Counted from the first letter of the stretch, positions 47,887-57,631 are shown. The stretch: DNA of 64,000 nucleotides from an uncultured Lachnospiraceae bacterium (GCA_944383265.1 CALWOX010000007.1:62001-126000); one strand, 5' to 3'. Notes: a model not told the origin generated them from the letters alone. Made by a program: numbers and translations.

Positions 47887-48843
47887 ATGAAATATATAGA
47901 GACATTGAGAGACGGAATGCATGTGAGCGGGGTGTATCTCTGCAAGACAAAGACTATAGCTCTCACAAAGAATGGCAAGGAATACGGAAGCATTACGCTT
48001 CAGGATAAGACCGGACAGCTGGACGGGAAGATATGGGACATAAACTCCCCTGCCATAGGAGATTTTGAGCCTATGGAATATATCCATGTGGACGGAAATG
48101 TGACTGTTTTCAACAACGCAAACCAACTCAACATTACGAGGATAAGAAGAGCCGAGGAGGGAGAGTATTCCACATCGGATTATTTTCCTGTGTCCTCAAA
48201 GGACACGGACAAGATGTATGGCGAACTCAAGGCTTATATAGCTTCCTTTAAGAACAAATATCTTAAAGAGCTCATGACAGCCATATTTATCAATGACAAG
48301 GAGTTTGCGAAGTCCTTTTGCGAGCACTCTGCGGCAAAGACCGTTCACCACGGCTTTATAGGTGGGCTCCTTGAGCACAGCTTAAGCGTCACAAAGATCT
48401 GCGATGACATGGCGGAGCATTATCCTTTCCTTAACAGGGATCTTCTTTTGAGCGGCGCCATGACCCACGATATAGGAAAGACAAAGGAGCTCTCATCATT
48501 CCCCATGAATGATTACACTGATGACGGACAGCTTTTGGGTCATATAATTATGGGAGTTCAGATGATAGATGAAAAGATAAAGGAAATACCTGATTTCCCT
48601 CATAAGCTTCGCTCCGAGCTTTTGCACCTTGTGCTTTCCCACCACGGGGAGCTGGAGTTCGGCTCACCAAAAAAGCCTGCGCTTATGGAGGCACTCGTAT
48701 TAAGCAGCGCCGACAATCTGGATGCAAAGCTTGAGACTATGTATGAGGCGTTGGAGTCCAAGGCTCCTCAGAATGACTCGGGTTGGGTAGGCTATAATAA
48801 GCTTTTGGAGTCGAATATAAGGAAGACATCCACAGAGGACTGA
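47887..48843 (+). CDS. yhaM: YhaM-family 3'-5' exoribonuclease (OB fold plus HD domain)
   Basis: 318 residues. The N-terminal OB fold (about 10-95, YGSITLQDKTGQLDGKIWD) binds nucleic acid. The HD domain (about 150-300) has HHGFIGGLLEHSLSV, MTHDIGKTKEL and LVLSHHGELEFGSPKKP, which hold the metals. YhaM trims single-stranded RNA ends and may also act on DNA. CAGGAG precedes ATG 47887. Confidence 0.92.
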   Translation: MKYIETLRDGMHVSGVYLCKTKTIALTKNGKEYGSITLQDKTGQLDGKIWDINSPAIGDFEPMEYIHVDGNVTVFNNANQLNITRIRRAEEGEYSTSDYFPVSSKDTDKMYGELKAYIASFKNKYLKELMTAIFINDKEFAKSFCEHSAAKTVHHGFIGGLLEHSLSVTKICDDMAEHYPFLNRDLLLSGAMTHDIGKTKELSSFPMNDYTDDGQLLGHIIMGVQMIDEKIKEIPDFPHKLRSELLHLVLSHHGELEFGSPKKPALMEALVLSSADNLDAKLETMYEALESKAPQNDSGWVGYNKLLESNIRKTSTED

Positions 48844-48886
48844 TGCTTAAAAATTTGGTTTAGGAAATTTTTCAAAAAAGACAGAC

Positions 48887-48930
48887 AGCTGTCGCGAAAT
48901 CAAATAAGAGGTTTTGCGGCAGCTTTTTTA
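48887..48930 (+). terminator. Terminator after yhaM
   Basis: A 15-pair stem with wobbles (48887-48901 with 48910-48924) and an 8-base loop, followed by a T tract. Its stem sequence (TGTCGC-AAATC / GCGGCA) is strikingly like the glk terminator at 41795. Confidence 0.85.
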
Positions 48931-48947
48931 AGAAAAGGATAAATAAA

Positions 48948-50372
48948 ATGACGCTAAAAAATGAAATATTTAAGGTAAAAATCACTGATATGAGCGATGA
49001 GGGAGCGGGTATAGGAAAAACAGAGGACGGATTTACCTGGTTTATAAAAAACACAGTTATCGGAGATACTGTAGAAGCCTTGGCTATGAAAGTAAAGAAA
49101 AATTACGGCTTCGGAAGACTTGTAAAAATAATTGAGCCCTCTCCTGAAAGGGTGGAGCCCTTCTGCAGGATCGCGGGAAGATGCGGGGGATGCCAGCTTC
49201 AGGCCATGAGCTATGAAGCACAGTTTGCCTTCAAAAAAAGAAAGGTATTGAATAATCTTTCCAGAATAGGAGGCTTTGACATCCCTGAGGAGGAGCTTGA
49301 GATATTACCTGCGGATAAGGATAAGCTGTTACGTTACAGAAATAAGGCTCAGTTTCCCATAGGGAGGAATAAGGAGGGACAGGTCACAGCAGGATTTTAT
49401 GCGGGAAGGACTCACAGCATAATTTCCTGCGATGACTGTCTGCTGGGGGTGCCTGAGAACAAGTGTATACTGGAATATGTGCTCTCTTGGATGAAAAGAT
49501 ATAAGATCGAGCCATATGACGAGGCGACAGGCAAGGGTGTTATGCGACATCTTCTTATAAGGAAGGGCTTTAATACAGGCGAGATCATGGTATGCCCCGT
49601 GATTAATTCCAAGAAGCTTCCATGCGAAAAGGAATTTGTGGACGGACTTTTAAAGCTTTCTATGCCTGAAGGAGCACACATTGCATGTGTGTCCTATTCC
49701 TCCAACATGGAAAATACAAATGTGATAATGGGAAAGGAAGCGGTAAATATTTTCGGAAGGCCTTATATTGAAGATGTTATCAGAAGAGAGGGCACAAATG
49801 AAAATATCAGATTCAGGATATCGCCGCTATCCTTTTATCAGGTAAATCCTGCACAGATGGAAAAGCTTTACTCAAGAGCTCTTGACTATGCGGGCCTTAC
49901 AGGAAAGGAAACGGTTTGGGATCTGTACTGCGGAACAGGCACTATCTCTCTCTTCCTTGCCAGAAACGCAAAGAAGGCCTACGGTGTTGAGATAATACCG
50001 CAGGCAATAGAAAACGCTCGGGAAAATGCTCGGATAAACGGAATAGAAAATGCTGAATTTTTTGTGGGAAAGGCGGAGGAGGTACTGCCCGAATGGTATG
50101 AAAAGAACCGGGATTCAGAGGGGGCTCATCCTGATGTGATAGTAGTGGACCCTCCCAGAAAGGGCTGTGATGAGCAGTGCCTTGAGACTATAGTGAGGAT
50201 GTCCCCCGAAAGAGTGGTATATGTCTCCTGTGATTCTGCGACGCTTGCAAGGGATCTGAGATACCTGTGCGACAGGGGCTATGAGATAAAGAAGGCAACG
50301 GCCTGCGACATGTTCCCGATGACGGTGCATTGTGAATGTGTGGTGAGGTTGGAGCGGAATGGGAAATATTGA
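48948..50372 (+). CDS. 23S rRNA (uracil-5-)-methyltransferase, RumA/RlmCD family
   Basis: 474 residues. The N-terminal TRAM domain (about 5-60, KVKITDMSDEGAGIGKTEDG) is followed by the iron-sulfur cysteines (CRIAGRCGGCQLQ) and the methyltransferase fold (VWDLYCGTGTISLFLARNA; VVDPPRKGCDE). The catalytic Cys is in VVYVSCDSATLARDL. It methylates C5 of U in rRNA (U747/U1939 in other bacteria). A second, TRAM-less relative lies at 52784. The gene has its own region after the yhaM terminator. Confidence 0.93.
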   Translation: MTLKNEIFKVKITDMSDEGAGIGKTEDGFTWFIKNTVIGDTVEALAMKVKKNYGFGRLVKIIEPSPERVEPFCRIAGRCGGCQLQAMSYEAQFAFKKRKVLNNLSRIGGFDIPEEELEILPADKDKLLRYRNKAQFPIGRNKEGQVTAGFYAGRTHSIISCDDCLLGVPENKCILEYVLSWMKRYKIEPYDEATGKGVMRHLLIRKGFNTGEIMVCPVINSKKLPCEKEFVDGLLKLSMPEGAHIACVSYSSNMENTNVIMGKEAVNIFGRPYIEDVIRREGTNENIRFRISPLSFYQVNPAQMEKLYSRALDYAGLTGKETVWDLYCGTGTISLFLARNAKKAYGVEIIPQAIENARENARINGIENAEFFVGKAEEVLPEWYEKNRDSEGAHPDVIVVDPPRKGCDEQCLETIVRMSPERVVYVSCDSATLARDLRYLCDRGYEIKKATACDMFPMTVHCECVVRLERNGKY

Positions 50373-50455
50373 AACCACATAAAGAAGAATTGTATGTAAT
50401 TCGCAGCAGACAATTGGATCTCCAAAGTGCATAAACATCAAAAAGAAATAAGTTT

Positions 50456-51262
50456 ATGCAATCGGTAGAAATAAAAATGTTGCCGCTTTCATTCAGCGAG
50501 TTCCTCTCCTTTCATGATTTTAAGATCAAAGAAACTGAGACCGTTTTGAGAGGTATGCACAGGCAGGCAATTGATAAATATGGTGAACGCTATGAGTTGC
50601 GAGAGGTGTTTGATGCATACATGAGATTTGGCGGGGTGCCGGGCATTGCGGATGTGGGATTGGAACAGGAAAAGGCGATGATTCTGCCGGATGGGATATA
50701 TTCGACTGTTGTGATGCGGGATATTTTGGAAAGGGAAAATCGCAGAGGCCTGAAGCGTATCACAGATCCGATCCTACTGCGTAAGATCATCCTGTTTTTA
50801 GCTGATAATATCGGAAACAGTGTTTCTGTTTCGTCCATTGGAAACACATTGGTAAATGAAGGCCTTTTGGAAGAAGGAAAACGTAAAGGGAGCCCAAGTG
50901 CACATACGGTTCAGGCATATGTAAATGCATTGTCAGAAGCTTATTTCTTCTATGATATCAAACGATTTGATATCAAGGGGAAGGAGTATTTGAGAACGCT
51001 CGGCAAATATTATATCGTAGATATTGGATTGCGAAATTACCTTTTAGGCTTCCGTGACCGTGACAGCGGACACGCCCTGGAAAATGTGGTCTATTTTGAA
51101 CTTCTGCGCCGGGGATATGATGTTGCTATCGGTAAGATAGATAATATGGAGGTAGACTTCATTGCAACAAAAATGGATGATAAGCTATATGTGCAGGTAA
51201 CAGCCTCCACACATTATGGGAATGCATTTAAATCAGAGTGGATAAAATATAGGGGGTACTGA
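50456..51262 (+). pseudogene. Fragment of an AAA ATPase with DUF4143 (N-terminal ATPase domain lost)
   Basis: 268 codons starting SVEIKMLPLSFSEFLSFHDF, which in full-length relatives comes after an N-terminal AAA_14 ATPase of about 130 residues. The DUF4143 body (AYMRFGGVPGIAD, KYYIVDIGLRNYLLG, ENVVYFELLRRGYDVAIG, EVDFIATK) is intact, but the end is cut after VQVTASTHYGNAFKSEWIKY, short of the usual C terminus. The start has no good ribosome site. Codon use differs from all neighbours (more ATC, CGC/CGT, CTG), so it was probably acquired by transfer. It separates two related methyltransferase genes. Confidence 0.75.
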
Positions 51263-51265
51263 AAA

Positions 51266-51436
51266 GTGATCAAGGCCGGGATAACCATCATCGAATCAAA
51301 AATCAAAAGAAAATACAACATAAAAAAAGGCAGTGCAGCCGAGATGGGATATTATGTCTTTAAACGGACTTTAGCACTTACACTCATTTTCTTTATACTT
51401 GTTTTGAGCTTATATATAATAGGAAAAGCTCTTTGA
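51266..51436 (+). CDS. Small single-pass membrane protein, 56 residues
   Basis: GTG 51266 with AGGGGG 9 bases upstream opens 56 codons: a basic head (KAGITIIESKIKRKYNIKKGS) and a C-terminal membrane helix (about 36-54, LALTLIFFILVLSLYIIG). It starts 3 bases after the stop of the DUF4143 fragment. It could be a real miniprotein or the tail of a gene brought in or cut by the same rearrangement. Confidence 0.4.
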   Translation: MIKAGITIIESKIKRKYNIKKGSAAEMGYYVFKRTLALTLIFFILVLSLYIIGKAL

Positions 51437-51527
51437 GCCTTGTGTATTATCGTAAATTTGAATCGCATATATAATCATCAGCTTTTTAATATTCTCTTTT
51501 TTAAATATCATCATCCTTATTGCCGGG

Positions 51528-51566
51528 TACCCTCTTTGCCGAATAAAGCGGTGAGGAGGGTATTTT
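51528..51566 (+). terminator. Hairpin terminator before rsmH
   Basis: A 14-pair stem with three wobbles (51528-51541 with 51549-51562), a 7-base loop, then TTTT. It closes off the fragment region from the methyltransferase genes downstream. Confidence 0.7.
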
Positions 51567-51680
51567 CATATTTATTTAATAAAGAGAACAATATGTTCTT
51601 GTCATATGTTACAATAAAATAAATCTTCTTATTTTATTGAATTACAGAAGATACATTTTATTCAGAGAGGAACAGCATTA

Positions 51681-52772
51681 ATGGAAATAAATCGTGAAAC
51701 TCATGAGAATCATGAGGAAAATAATTCCGAAGTAAAGCACAAAAGACGTCCGAGGTACTCGGGACTTTATCCGAAGAAATTCAGCGAAAAATATAAGGAG
51801 CTGAATCCTGAAAAATACGGAGATACCATAGAGCACATTATTGAAAAGGGCGGTACTCCCGCGGGAATGCATATATCCATAATGGTAAAGGAGATATTGG
51901 AATTTCTTGATATAAAGCCCGGACAGACAGGCCTTGATGCTACCCTCGGATATGGAGGACACACAAAGGCAATGCTTGAATGCCTTAAGGGAGAAGGGCA
52001 TATATACGCCCTTGACATTGACCCTATAGAGTCTGCAAAGACTCGTGAAAGGCTTTTAAAGGAGGGCTACGGGCCTGATATCCTCACCATAAAAAACATG
52101 AATTTTGCCGACATAGATAAGCTTAAGGAAGAGACAGGGGGCTTTGACTTTGTGCTTGCCGACCTCGGAGTATCGTCAATGCAGATAGATAATCCCGAGA
52201 GAGGCTTTACCTTTAAGGACGACGGGCCTCTTGATCTGAGGATGAATCCGCTTGAGGGAAAGAGCGCGGCCGAGAGGCTTTCGGAGATGAGCTATGAGGA
52301 GATCTGCGGCATGTTTGTGGAAAATTCCGATGAACCCTGTGCCGAGGAGATAGCCCGTGTTATAGTAAACAAGAGAAAAAAGGGTGAAAAGACCGACACC
52401 ACAGGGAAATTAAAGGCCGCCATAGAGGAAGCTCTGTCCTTTGTGCCGGAGGAGGACCGCAAGGAAGCTGTGAAGAAATCCTGTCAGAGATGCTTTCAGG
52501 CATTAAGGATAGATGTAAACAATGAATTTGAATCATTGTATGCTTTCCTTGAAAAGCTTCCTATGGTGCTTAAGCCCTCAGGAAGAGTCGCCATACTTAC
52601 TTTTCATTCAGGCGAAGACAGACTTGTAAAAAAGGCCTTTAAGGAGTGCTTCAGGGAGGGACTTTACTCGGAGATAGCAAGGGACGTTATAAGGCCTTCG
52701 GCAGAGGAATGCATAAGAAACAGCAGGGCTCATTCCACAAAAATGAGATGGGCTATAAGAGCAGAGGAGTAA
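51681..52772 (+). CDS. rsmH: RsmH-family 16S rRNA (cytosine1402-N4)-methyltransferase
   Basis: 363 residues. Motifs: GLDATLGYGGHTKAML, ALDIDP, FDFVLADLGVSSMQIDNPERGF, GPLDLRMNP and ILTFHSGEDRLVKKAF. It is about 50 residues longer than usual because of a basic N-terminal extension (residues 1-60). It is not in an mraZ-rsmH-ftsL cell-division cluster, so it may be a second RsmH-type gene with an altered target, or the only one in an unusual place. AGAGAGGAAC precedes ATG 51681. Confidence 0.88.
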   Translation: MEINRETHENHEENNSEVKHKRRPRYSGLYPKKFSEKYKELNPEKYGDTIEHIIEKGGTPAGMHISIMVKEILEFLDIKPGQTGLDATLGYGGHTKAMLECLKGEGHIYALDIDPIESAKTRERLLKEGYGPDILTIKNMNFADIDKLKEETGGFDFVLADLGVSSMQIDNPERGFTFKDDGPLDLRMNPLEGKSAAERLSEMSYEEICGMFVENSDEPCAEEIARVIVNKRKKGEKTDTTGKLKAAIEEALSFVPEEDRKEAVKKSCQRCFQALRIDVNNEFESLYAFLEKLPMVLKPSGRVAILTFHSGEDRLVKKAFKECFREGLYSEIARDVIRPSAEECIRNSRAHSTKMRWAIRAEE

Positions 52773-52783
52773 ACATTCGTAAC

Positions 52784-54052
52784 ATGGAAAAGAAAAATTC
52801 AGATAATAAAAACAAGTACAGAGAAAAAGGCGAAGGACAAAAAAACGAGAGAAAGCATGTTCTTTCAAGTGACGACAGAAATTGTAAAAGCTGCAATATC
52901 GCAAAAAAGTGCGGAGGCTGCAGATATCAGGGAATGAGCTATGAGGAACAGCTGGGGATAAAGCAAAAGGAGATAAAAAAGCTCTTGTCTCCCTTTGGGG
53001 ACCCCGAGAAGATAATAGGTATGTATTATCCTTATCATTACAGAAACAAGGTCCACGCAGTTTTCGGAAGGAAGAAAAACGGAGAGATAATCTCAGGAAT
53101 TTATGAGGCAAACACCCACAGGATAGTGCCTGTTGAGGAGTGTCTTATCGAGGACGAAAAGTCTCAGGAAATAATAAGAAGCATAAGAGATATGCTCAGA
53201 TCCTTTAAGATAAAGACCTACGATGAGGACACAGGCTACGGGCTTTTCAGGCATGTACTTGTAAGAAGAGGCTTTAAGACAGGAGAGATAATGGTGGTGC
53301 TTGTGCTGAGTTCACCTATACTTCCCTCAAAGAATAATTTTGTAAAGGCCCTCTTAAAGGCTCATCCCGAGATAAGCACTGTGATCCTCAATGTAAATGA
53401 TAAAAAGACAAGCATGGTCCTCGGAGACAGAAATATCGTGCTTTACGGAAAGGGCTTCATAAGAGACGAGCTCTGTGGATTGAGCTTCAGGATATCTCCT
53501 GATTCCTTTTATCAGGTAAATCCCATGCAGACAGAGAAACTTTACAATATAGCTATGAGCTTTGCGGGGCTTGACAGCAAGAATGATAAAAATAATGAAA
53601 AAGGCCCGGTGGTGATAGATGCCTACTGTGGCATAGGAACTATAGGTCTTGTAGCTTCGAAGAATGCGGGTGAGGTAATAGGCGTAGAGCTCAATAAGGA
53701 CGCGATCCGTGATGCAAAGATAAATGCACGCGAAAACAAGAGGGAAAACATCAGATTTTATCAGGGTGATGCGGGAGAATTTATGGAAAGTATGGCGGAA
53801 AACGGAGGCCATGCCGATATCGTATTTATGGATCCTCCGAGAGCGGGGAGTGATGAGAGATTCCTCTCTTCTCTGGTAAAGCTTGCGCCTGAGACAGTAG
53901 TCTACATATCCTGCAATCCCGAAACGCAGGCAAGGGATCTTAAGTATCTGAGAAAGAACGGATATGAGGTGAAGAATATTCAGCCTGTGGACATGTTCCC
54001 TTGGACAGAGCATTGTGAGTGCATTGTGAAGCTGACGAAGAAGGCTGTATAG
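52784..54052 (+). CDS. Second RumA/RlmCD-family RNA (uracil-5-)-methyltransferase, without TRAM domain
   Basis: 422 residues. A basic head (1-35) leads into the cysteine cluster (CKSCNIAKKCGGCRYQGM) and the methyltransferase core: VVIDAYCGIGTIGLVASKN, MDPPRAGSDE and the catalytic Cys in VVYISCNPETQARDLKYL. The TRAM domain found in the relative at 48948 is missing. ATG 52784 is the first methionine after the rsmH stop; GAGGAG is 13 bases upstream, rather far. The target may be a different uridine of 23S rRNA or tRNA. Confidence 0.88.
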   Translation: MEKKNSDNKNKYREKGEGQKNERKHVLSSDDRNCKSCNIAKKCGGCRYQGMSYEEQLGIKQKEIKKLLSPFGDPEKIIGMYYPYHYRNKVHAVFGRKKNGEIISGIYEANTHRIVPVEECLIEDEKSQEIIRSIRDMLRSFKIKTYDEDTGYGLFRHVLVRRGFKTGEIMVVLVLSSPILPSKNNFVKALLKAHPEISTVILNVNDKKTSMVLGDRNIVLYGKGFIRDELCGLSFRISPDSFYQVNPMQTEKLYNIAMSFAGLDSKNDKNNEKGPVVIDAYCGIGTIGLVASKNAGEVIGVELNKDAIRDAKINARENKRENIRFYQGDAGEFMESMAENGGHADIVFMDPPRAGSDERFLSSLVKLAPETVVYISCNPETQARDLKYLRKNGYEVKNIQPVDMFPWTEHCECIVKLTKKAV

Positions 54053-54091
54053 TATCCGCTTTATAGTAGTGTAAATCAAAGGAGAGTAAAT

Positions 54092-57000
54092 ATGAAGAAC
54101 CCCTATATATGGACCTGCTTAAAGAAAAGGACCGCAGCATTTTTGGTCTGTGCCCTGGTATTCCAAAATGTCTTCTCTGCCATGGCGGGTACGGAAAATG
54201 CTGTGGAGGCATCGGGGAGAACTGCAGACAGCATGGAATCGGAGAGGGCTTTGGAAAGCGGGAATACAAGCTTTGTCAGCTTTCCGGGACGTTTTTCTGA
54301 TAATATAGCAGAGGGATATGATGACATGTATTACAGCTTTACTCTGGACAGTGAGACGGATATCTCCATATCGGTGGAATCCGATGACAGCAGCTGTCAG
54401 TACGGGGCGGAGCTTTTAGACAGCGGACTTAAAAGCCTTAAGATATCCGAGAGGAAGACGGGACAGCGCATTTCCGGGAGTGACCTTCCTTCAGGTACAT
54501 ACTTCCTCAGAGTATTTCCCCTTTCTGAAAATACATGGGAGCCGTTTTACGTTTCTTTGCAGAAGCTGAAGCTTTCGGCACAGGAGGTATATAATACGGA
54601 TTTTTCCGAGCTGCATATGGTGGCGGCACTTCAGGGGAATGATTCTCCCTACCGCATGAACGGATTGGACCCGAACTACGCTTATGACGAAGACCTTTAT
54701 TATCAGGATGGACTTTATCTTTATCAGTGGTACGAACGGGATACCCCGGAATATGACGGCATGGGAGTAAATAACGGAGGCATATACCCTATGCCCCAGA
54801 GCTACTATGCTTCTTGGCTCGGACCTGTGGCTGAGTATGTATTACCCATGAGCGAAATCAAGCCTTTTACGGGGAATACCTATGAAGACTTTGTGGAATA
54901 TGAGGCTTATTTACAGGATGAAGGAATAGTATATAAAGAGGGGGATACTCTTATCCATGTGCAGAATGCCATGGCCCTTCCTCAAAGATATACCGGTTTT
55001 TATGAGAACGGTGAAGGAATTGAAAATCCCGGCTGGGAGGCTCATATCAAAGCGGGCATCATGAACTACGGCGCATTGACAACAGGTATTTATTGGGGAA
55101 ATCTTGCATGCAAATATGAAGAGAACTATTACTACAGCGGATGGGACTATACCTATGCGGAAGATGAGGACGGCAATCAGGTTCCGGTTCTTGAAAACAT
55201 GCTTAAGGATATGCACTATCAGAATCATGAGGTCGTGGTAGTGGGCTGGGATGATGATTACCCGAGAGAAAATTTTCTTTACGATATAGATAAGGCCACC
55301 GTAGGTATAATACCGGACGAGGAAGTGCCTGAGGCCACAGATTCAGAAGCGGAGAAAGAAAATGTAATACAAGAACTTTCTTCAGAAAAGAAGCGAGCAT
55401 CCGTAAGGACTGCAACTCCGACGCAGGCTGATGAAGCTCAGAATTATGAGGAAGAGGATTGGGAAGAATTTGCCGAATCCCTGCTTCCCGAGCGTGACGG
55501 CGCATGGATAGTCAGAAATTCCTGGGGAAATTATTCAGGAGACGGTGGATATTACTATGTATCCTACTGTGATAAGCAGATCTTCGGAAATGACAATACA
55601 TGGGCATATACCGCCACGGAGACTGCAGGAAATTATAATAAACTATATGAAGTCATGACTCTGCCCTATACGAGAGATGTCACATGGACGACCAATGCAA
55701 ATATGCTTTTGCTATCTACGGTTTTTACAGCGGATGAGGAGGGCGCTGATGTGCTTAAAGCGGTGAATTTTTCGCTTTTAAACAACAATACCCGCTATGA
55801 AATAGCTGTAAACACCGGGGATGATGTCGGAACCAGCCGTAATGAGGAAAATATCTGTGCCGCAGGTTCGAAGCTCTACGCGGGCTATTATACAGTGCGT
55901 CTTGAAAAGCCTGTCATTTTGGAGCCGGGCGAGCCCTTCGAGGTGATTTTAAAGCTTCAGGGAGACGGAAGAGAGATATTGGAGATACCCCTTGTTACAA
56001 ACGACCGGCTGGTGGCGAGTATACCGAGTGAGGAGGGCGTATGCAGATTGTACGATCCTGAGGTCGGATATTGGCTTGATATAGGGGAAGGCTTTACAAA
56101 GGATAATGGCTCTAATAATTACTATGGATATTTTGATATAAAGGCGATGTGCAATGACGCCTCACTTGAAGAAGGCGAGACAGAGCGAGTGACAGCCATT
56201 GAATCGGATCCTGATATATACTATGGATTGAGGGATAACGATAATCAGAAACCGGAACCCGATGAGGAAGCCTCTCCTTCCGTAGCTTCAAAAGGAGCCT
56301 CGGACGAAGGAACCTCAGAAGGCCTTATGATTAAGGACGGACATGTCTTTCAGAGAAGAATAGCGGAAAACCGCATGGAAGCGGCTGAACCGGATGAGCC
56401 CGGCACTGTTTTCCCTGAGGAATTTGACCTGAGGGACGAAGGCATTTTGACACCTGTAAAGGATCAGGAGTACACGAATACCTGCTGGTCTTTCGGCTCT
56501 ACTGCGGCAGTGGAATCAAGCTATCTTATAAACGGAAGCAACCTTTATGATTTCAATTACTCCTCAGGCATCAGCTTGGAGACGGATCTGCCCCTTACAG
56601 AGGAAGGAACAGTACTTTATACCTTTGACAAAAATGATCCTGAAAGCATGGAAAAAGCTTTGTTCTTCCCGAAGCTTCTTGCTTGGGATGACGGGCCTGT
56701 TGAGGATGTGGATGGAAAGCTTCGTTGGGAGCTTTCGGGAGACCTATCCTCAGTGGATACTTCTCGCTTTGAGGATGAAACAGAAGGTACCGGGATTACG
56801 GAAAACGGAGAAGAGGTGCTTTTGTTTACACCTGAGGAAAGCGGGATGCTTACGGTAAAGGTAAGCTCTGCCGATGACCCGACAAAGACGGCATCCTGCA
56901 GAGTACTGCTTTTGGAGGAAAACGCTGTGGACAGTATTTCTGTCTCTCCCGAGACTATGACTCTGAAAGCGGGAGAGTCTGTAAGGCTTGATGTGATCAT

Positions 57001-57631
57001 CGAAGCTTCTGAGGGAAGTGACGCAAAGCCTGTATTTTCTTCGGACAATCCTAATATTGCCATAGTAGATGACAGCGGCCTTGTGCTTGGAGTAAGTCGC
57101 GGAACTACATTGATAAGAGTGCGCGCAGGCGGTTTGGAAGCGGTATGCACTGTGACAGTAAGAAAGCCCGGCACAGGCGGAGGTTCGGACAGGGATATCG
57201 GACGTAATTCAGGCGGCAATGCTTTAAGCGGAAGTTGGATATTTAACGCGGACGGAAGCTGGAGCTTTTCTGCAGACGGAAACAACTATGAAAACTCTTG
57301 GGGATACATTTATAACCCCTACGGAAATGCGGGAGCGGGAGAAGCGGGATGGTTTCGCTTTGACGGGGAAGGAAAGATGTTGACAGGCCTGTTCAGAGAA
57401 ACAGACGGAAGTCTTTACTATTTGAATCCCGTTTCTGACGGAAGTCTGGGAAAGATGCTGACAGGTTGGCAGTGGATACCCGATGAATCAGGAAAGGAAT
57501 ACTGCTGCTATTTCTATCCGAATTCGGGAATGCCTATGGGAGCTATGGCCTCGAATGTTCGGACCACTGACGGGTATGAGGTGGATGCTATGGGGCGTTG
57601 GTGTGTAAACGGAACGCCTCAGACCCGGTAG
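54092..57631 (+). CDS. Large secreted papain-like (C1) protein with permuted catalytic segments, lectin-like and Ig-like domains
   Basis: 1179 residues. A signal peptide (about 1-32) and a PPC-like domain (about 60-160) precede the middle and C-terminal part of a C1 peptidase of the lectin-like-domain family: TDFSELHMVAAL (about 170), His379 in NHEVVVVGWDDDY and Asn476 in GAWIVRNSWGNYSGDGGYYY. A lectin-like domain follows (about 525-690), then an acidic linker. Only then comes the segment that normally starts the enzyme: FDLRDEGILTPVKDQ with Gln792 and Cys798 in NTCWSFGSTAAVESSYL. A Big_2-type Ig domain (about 945-1025) and aromatic/glycine-rich repeats that probably bind the cell wall (1048-1179) end it. 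About 85 residues are inserted between His379 and Asn476. There is no sortase signal. Confidence 0.85.
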   Translation: MKNPYIWTCLKKRTAAFLVCALVFQNVFSAMAGTENAVEASGRTADSMESERALESGNTSFVSFPGRFSDNIAEGYDDMYYSFTLDSETDISISVESDDSSCQYGAELLDSGLKSLKISERKTGQRISGSDLPSGTYFLRVFPLSENTWEPFYVSLQKLKLSAQEVYNTDFSELHMVAALQGNDSPYRMNGLDPNYAYDEDLYYQDGLYLYQWYERDTPEYDGMGVNNGGIYPMPQSYYASWLGPVAEYVLPMSEIKPFTGNTYEDFVEYEAYLQDEGIVYKEGDTLIHVQNAMALPQRYTGFYENGEGIENPGWEAHIKAGIMNYGALTTGIYWGNLACKYEENYYYSGWDYTYAEDEDGNQVPVLENMLKDMHYQNHEVVVVGWDDDYPRENFLYDIDKATVGIIPDEEVPEATDSEAEKENVIQELSSEKKRASVRTATPTQADEAQNYEEEDWEEFAESLLPERDGAWIVRNSWGNYSGDGGYYYVSYCDKQIFGNDNTWAYTATETAGNYNKLYEVMTLPYTRDVTWTTNANMLLLSTVFTADEEGADVLKAVNFSLLNNNTRYEIAVNTGDDVGTSRNEENICAAGSKLYAGYYTVRLEKPVILEPGEPFEVILKLQGDGREILEIPLVTNDRLVASIPSEEGVCRLYDPEVGYWLDIGEGFTKDNGSNNYYGYFDIKAMCNDASLEEGETERVTAIESDPDIYYGLRDNDNQKPEPDEEASPSVASKGASDEGTSEGLMIKDGHVFQRRIAENRMEAAEPDEPGTVFPEEFDLRDEGILTPVKDQEYTNTCWSFGSTAAVESSYLINGSNLYDFNYSSGISLETDLPLTEEGTVLYTFDKNDPESMEKALFFPKLLAWDDGPVEDVDGKLRWELSGDLSSVDTSRFEDETEGTGITENGEEVLLFTPEESGMLTVKVSSADDPTKTASCRVLLLEENAVDSISVSPETMTLKAGESVRLDVIIEASEGSDAKPVFSSDNPNIAIVDDSGLVLGVSRGTTLIRVRAGGLEAVCTVTVRKPGTGGGSDRDIGRNSGGNALSGSWIFNADGSWSFSADGNNYENSWGYIYNPYGNAGAGEAGWFRFDGEGKMLTGLFRETDGSLYYLNPVSDGSLGKMLTGWQWIPDESGKEYCCYFYPNSGMPMGAMASNVRTTDGYEVDAMGRWCVNGTPQTR

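Noticed and set aside
56617-57285. A 222-codon minus-strand frame within the large secreted protein gene
   Set aside because: Serine/proline-rich antisense product typical of the complementary strand of acidic coding sequence.
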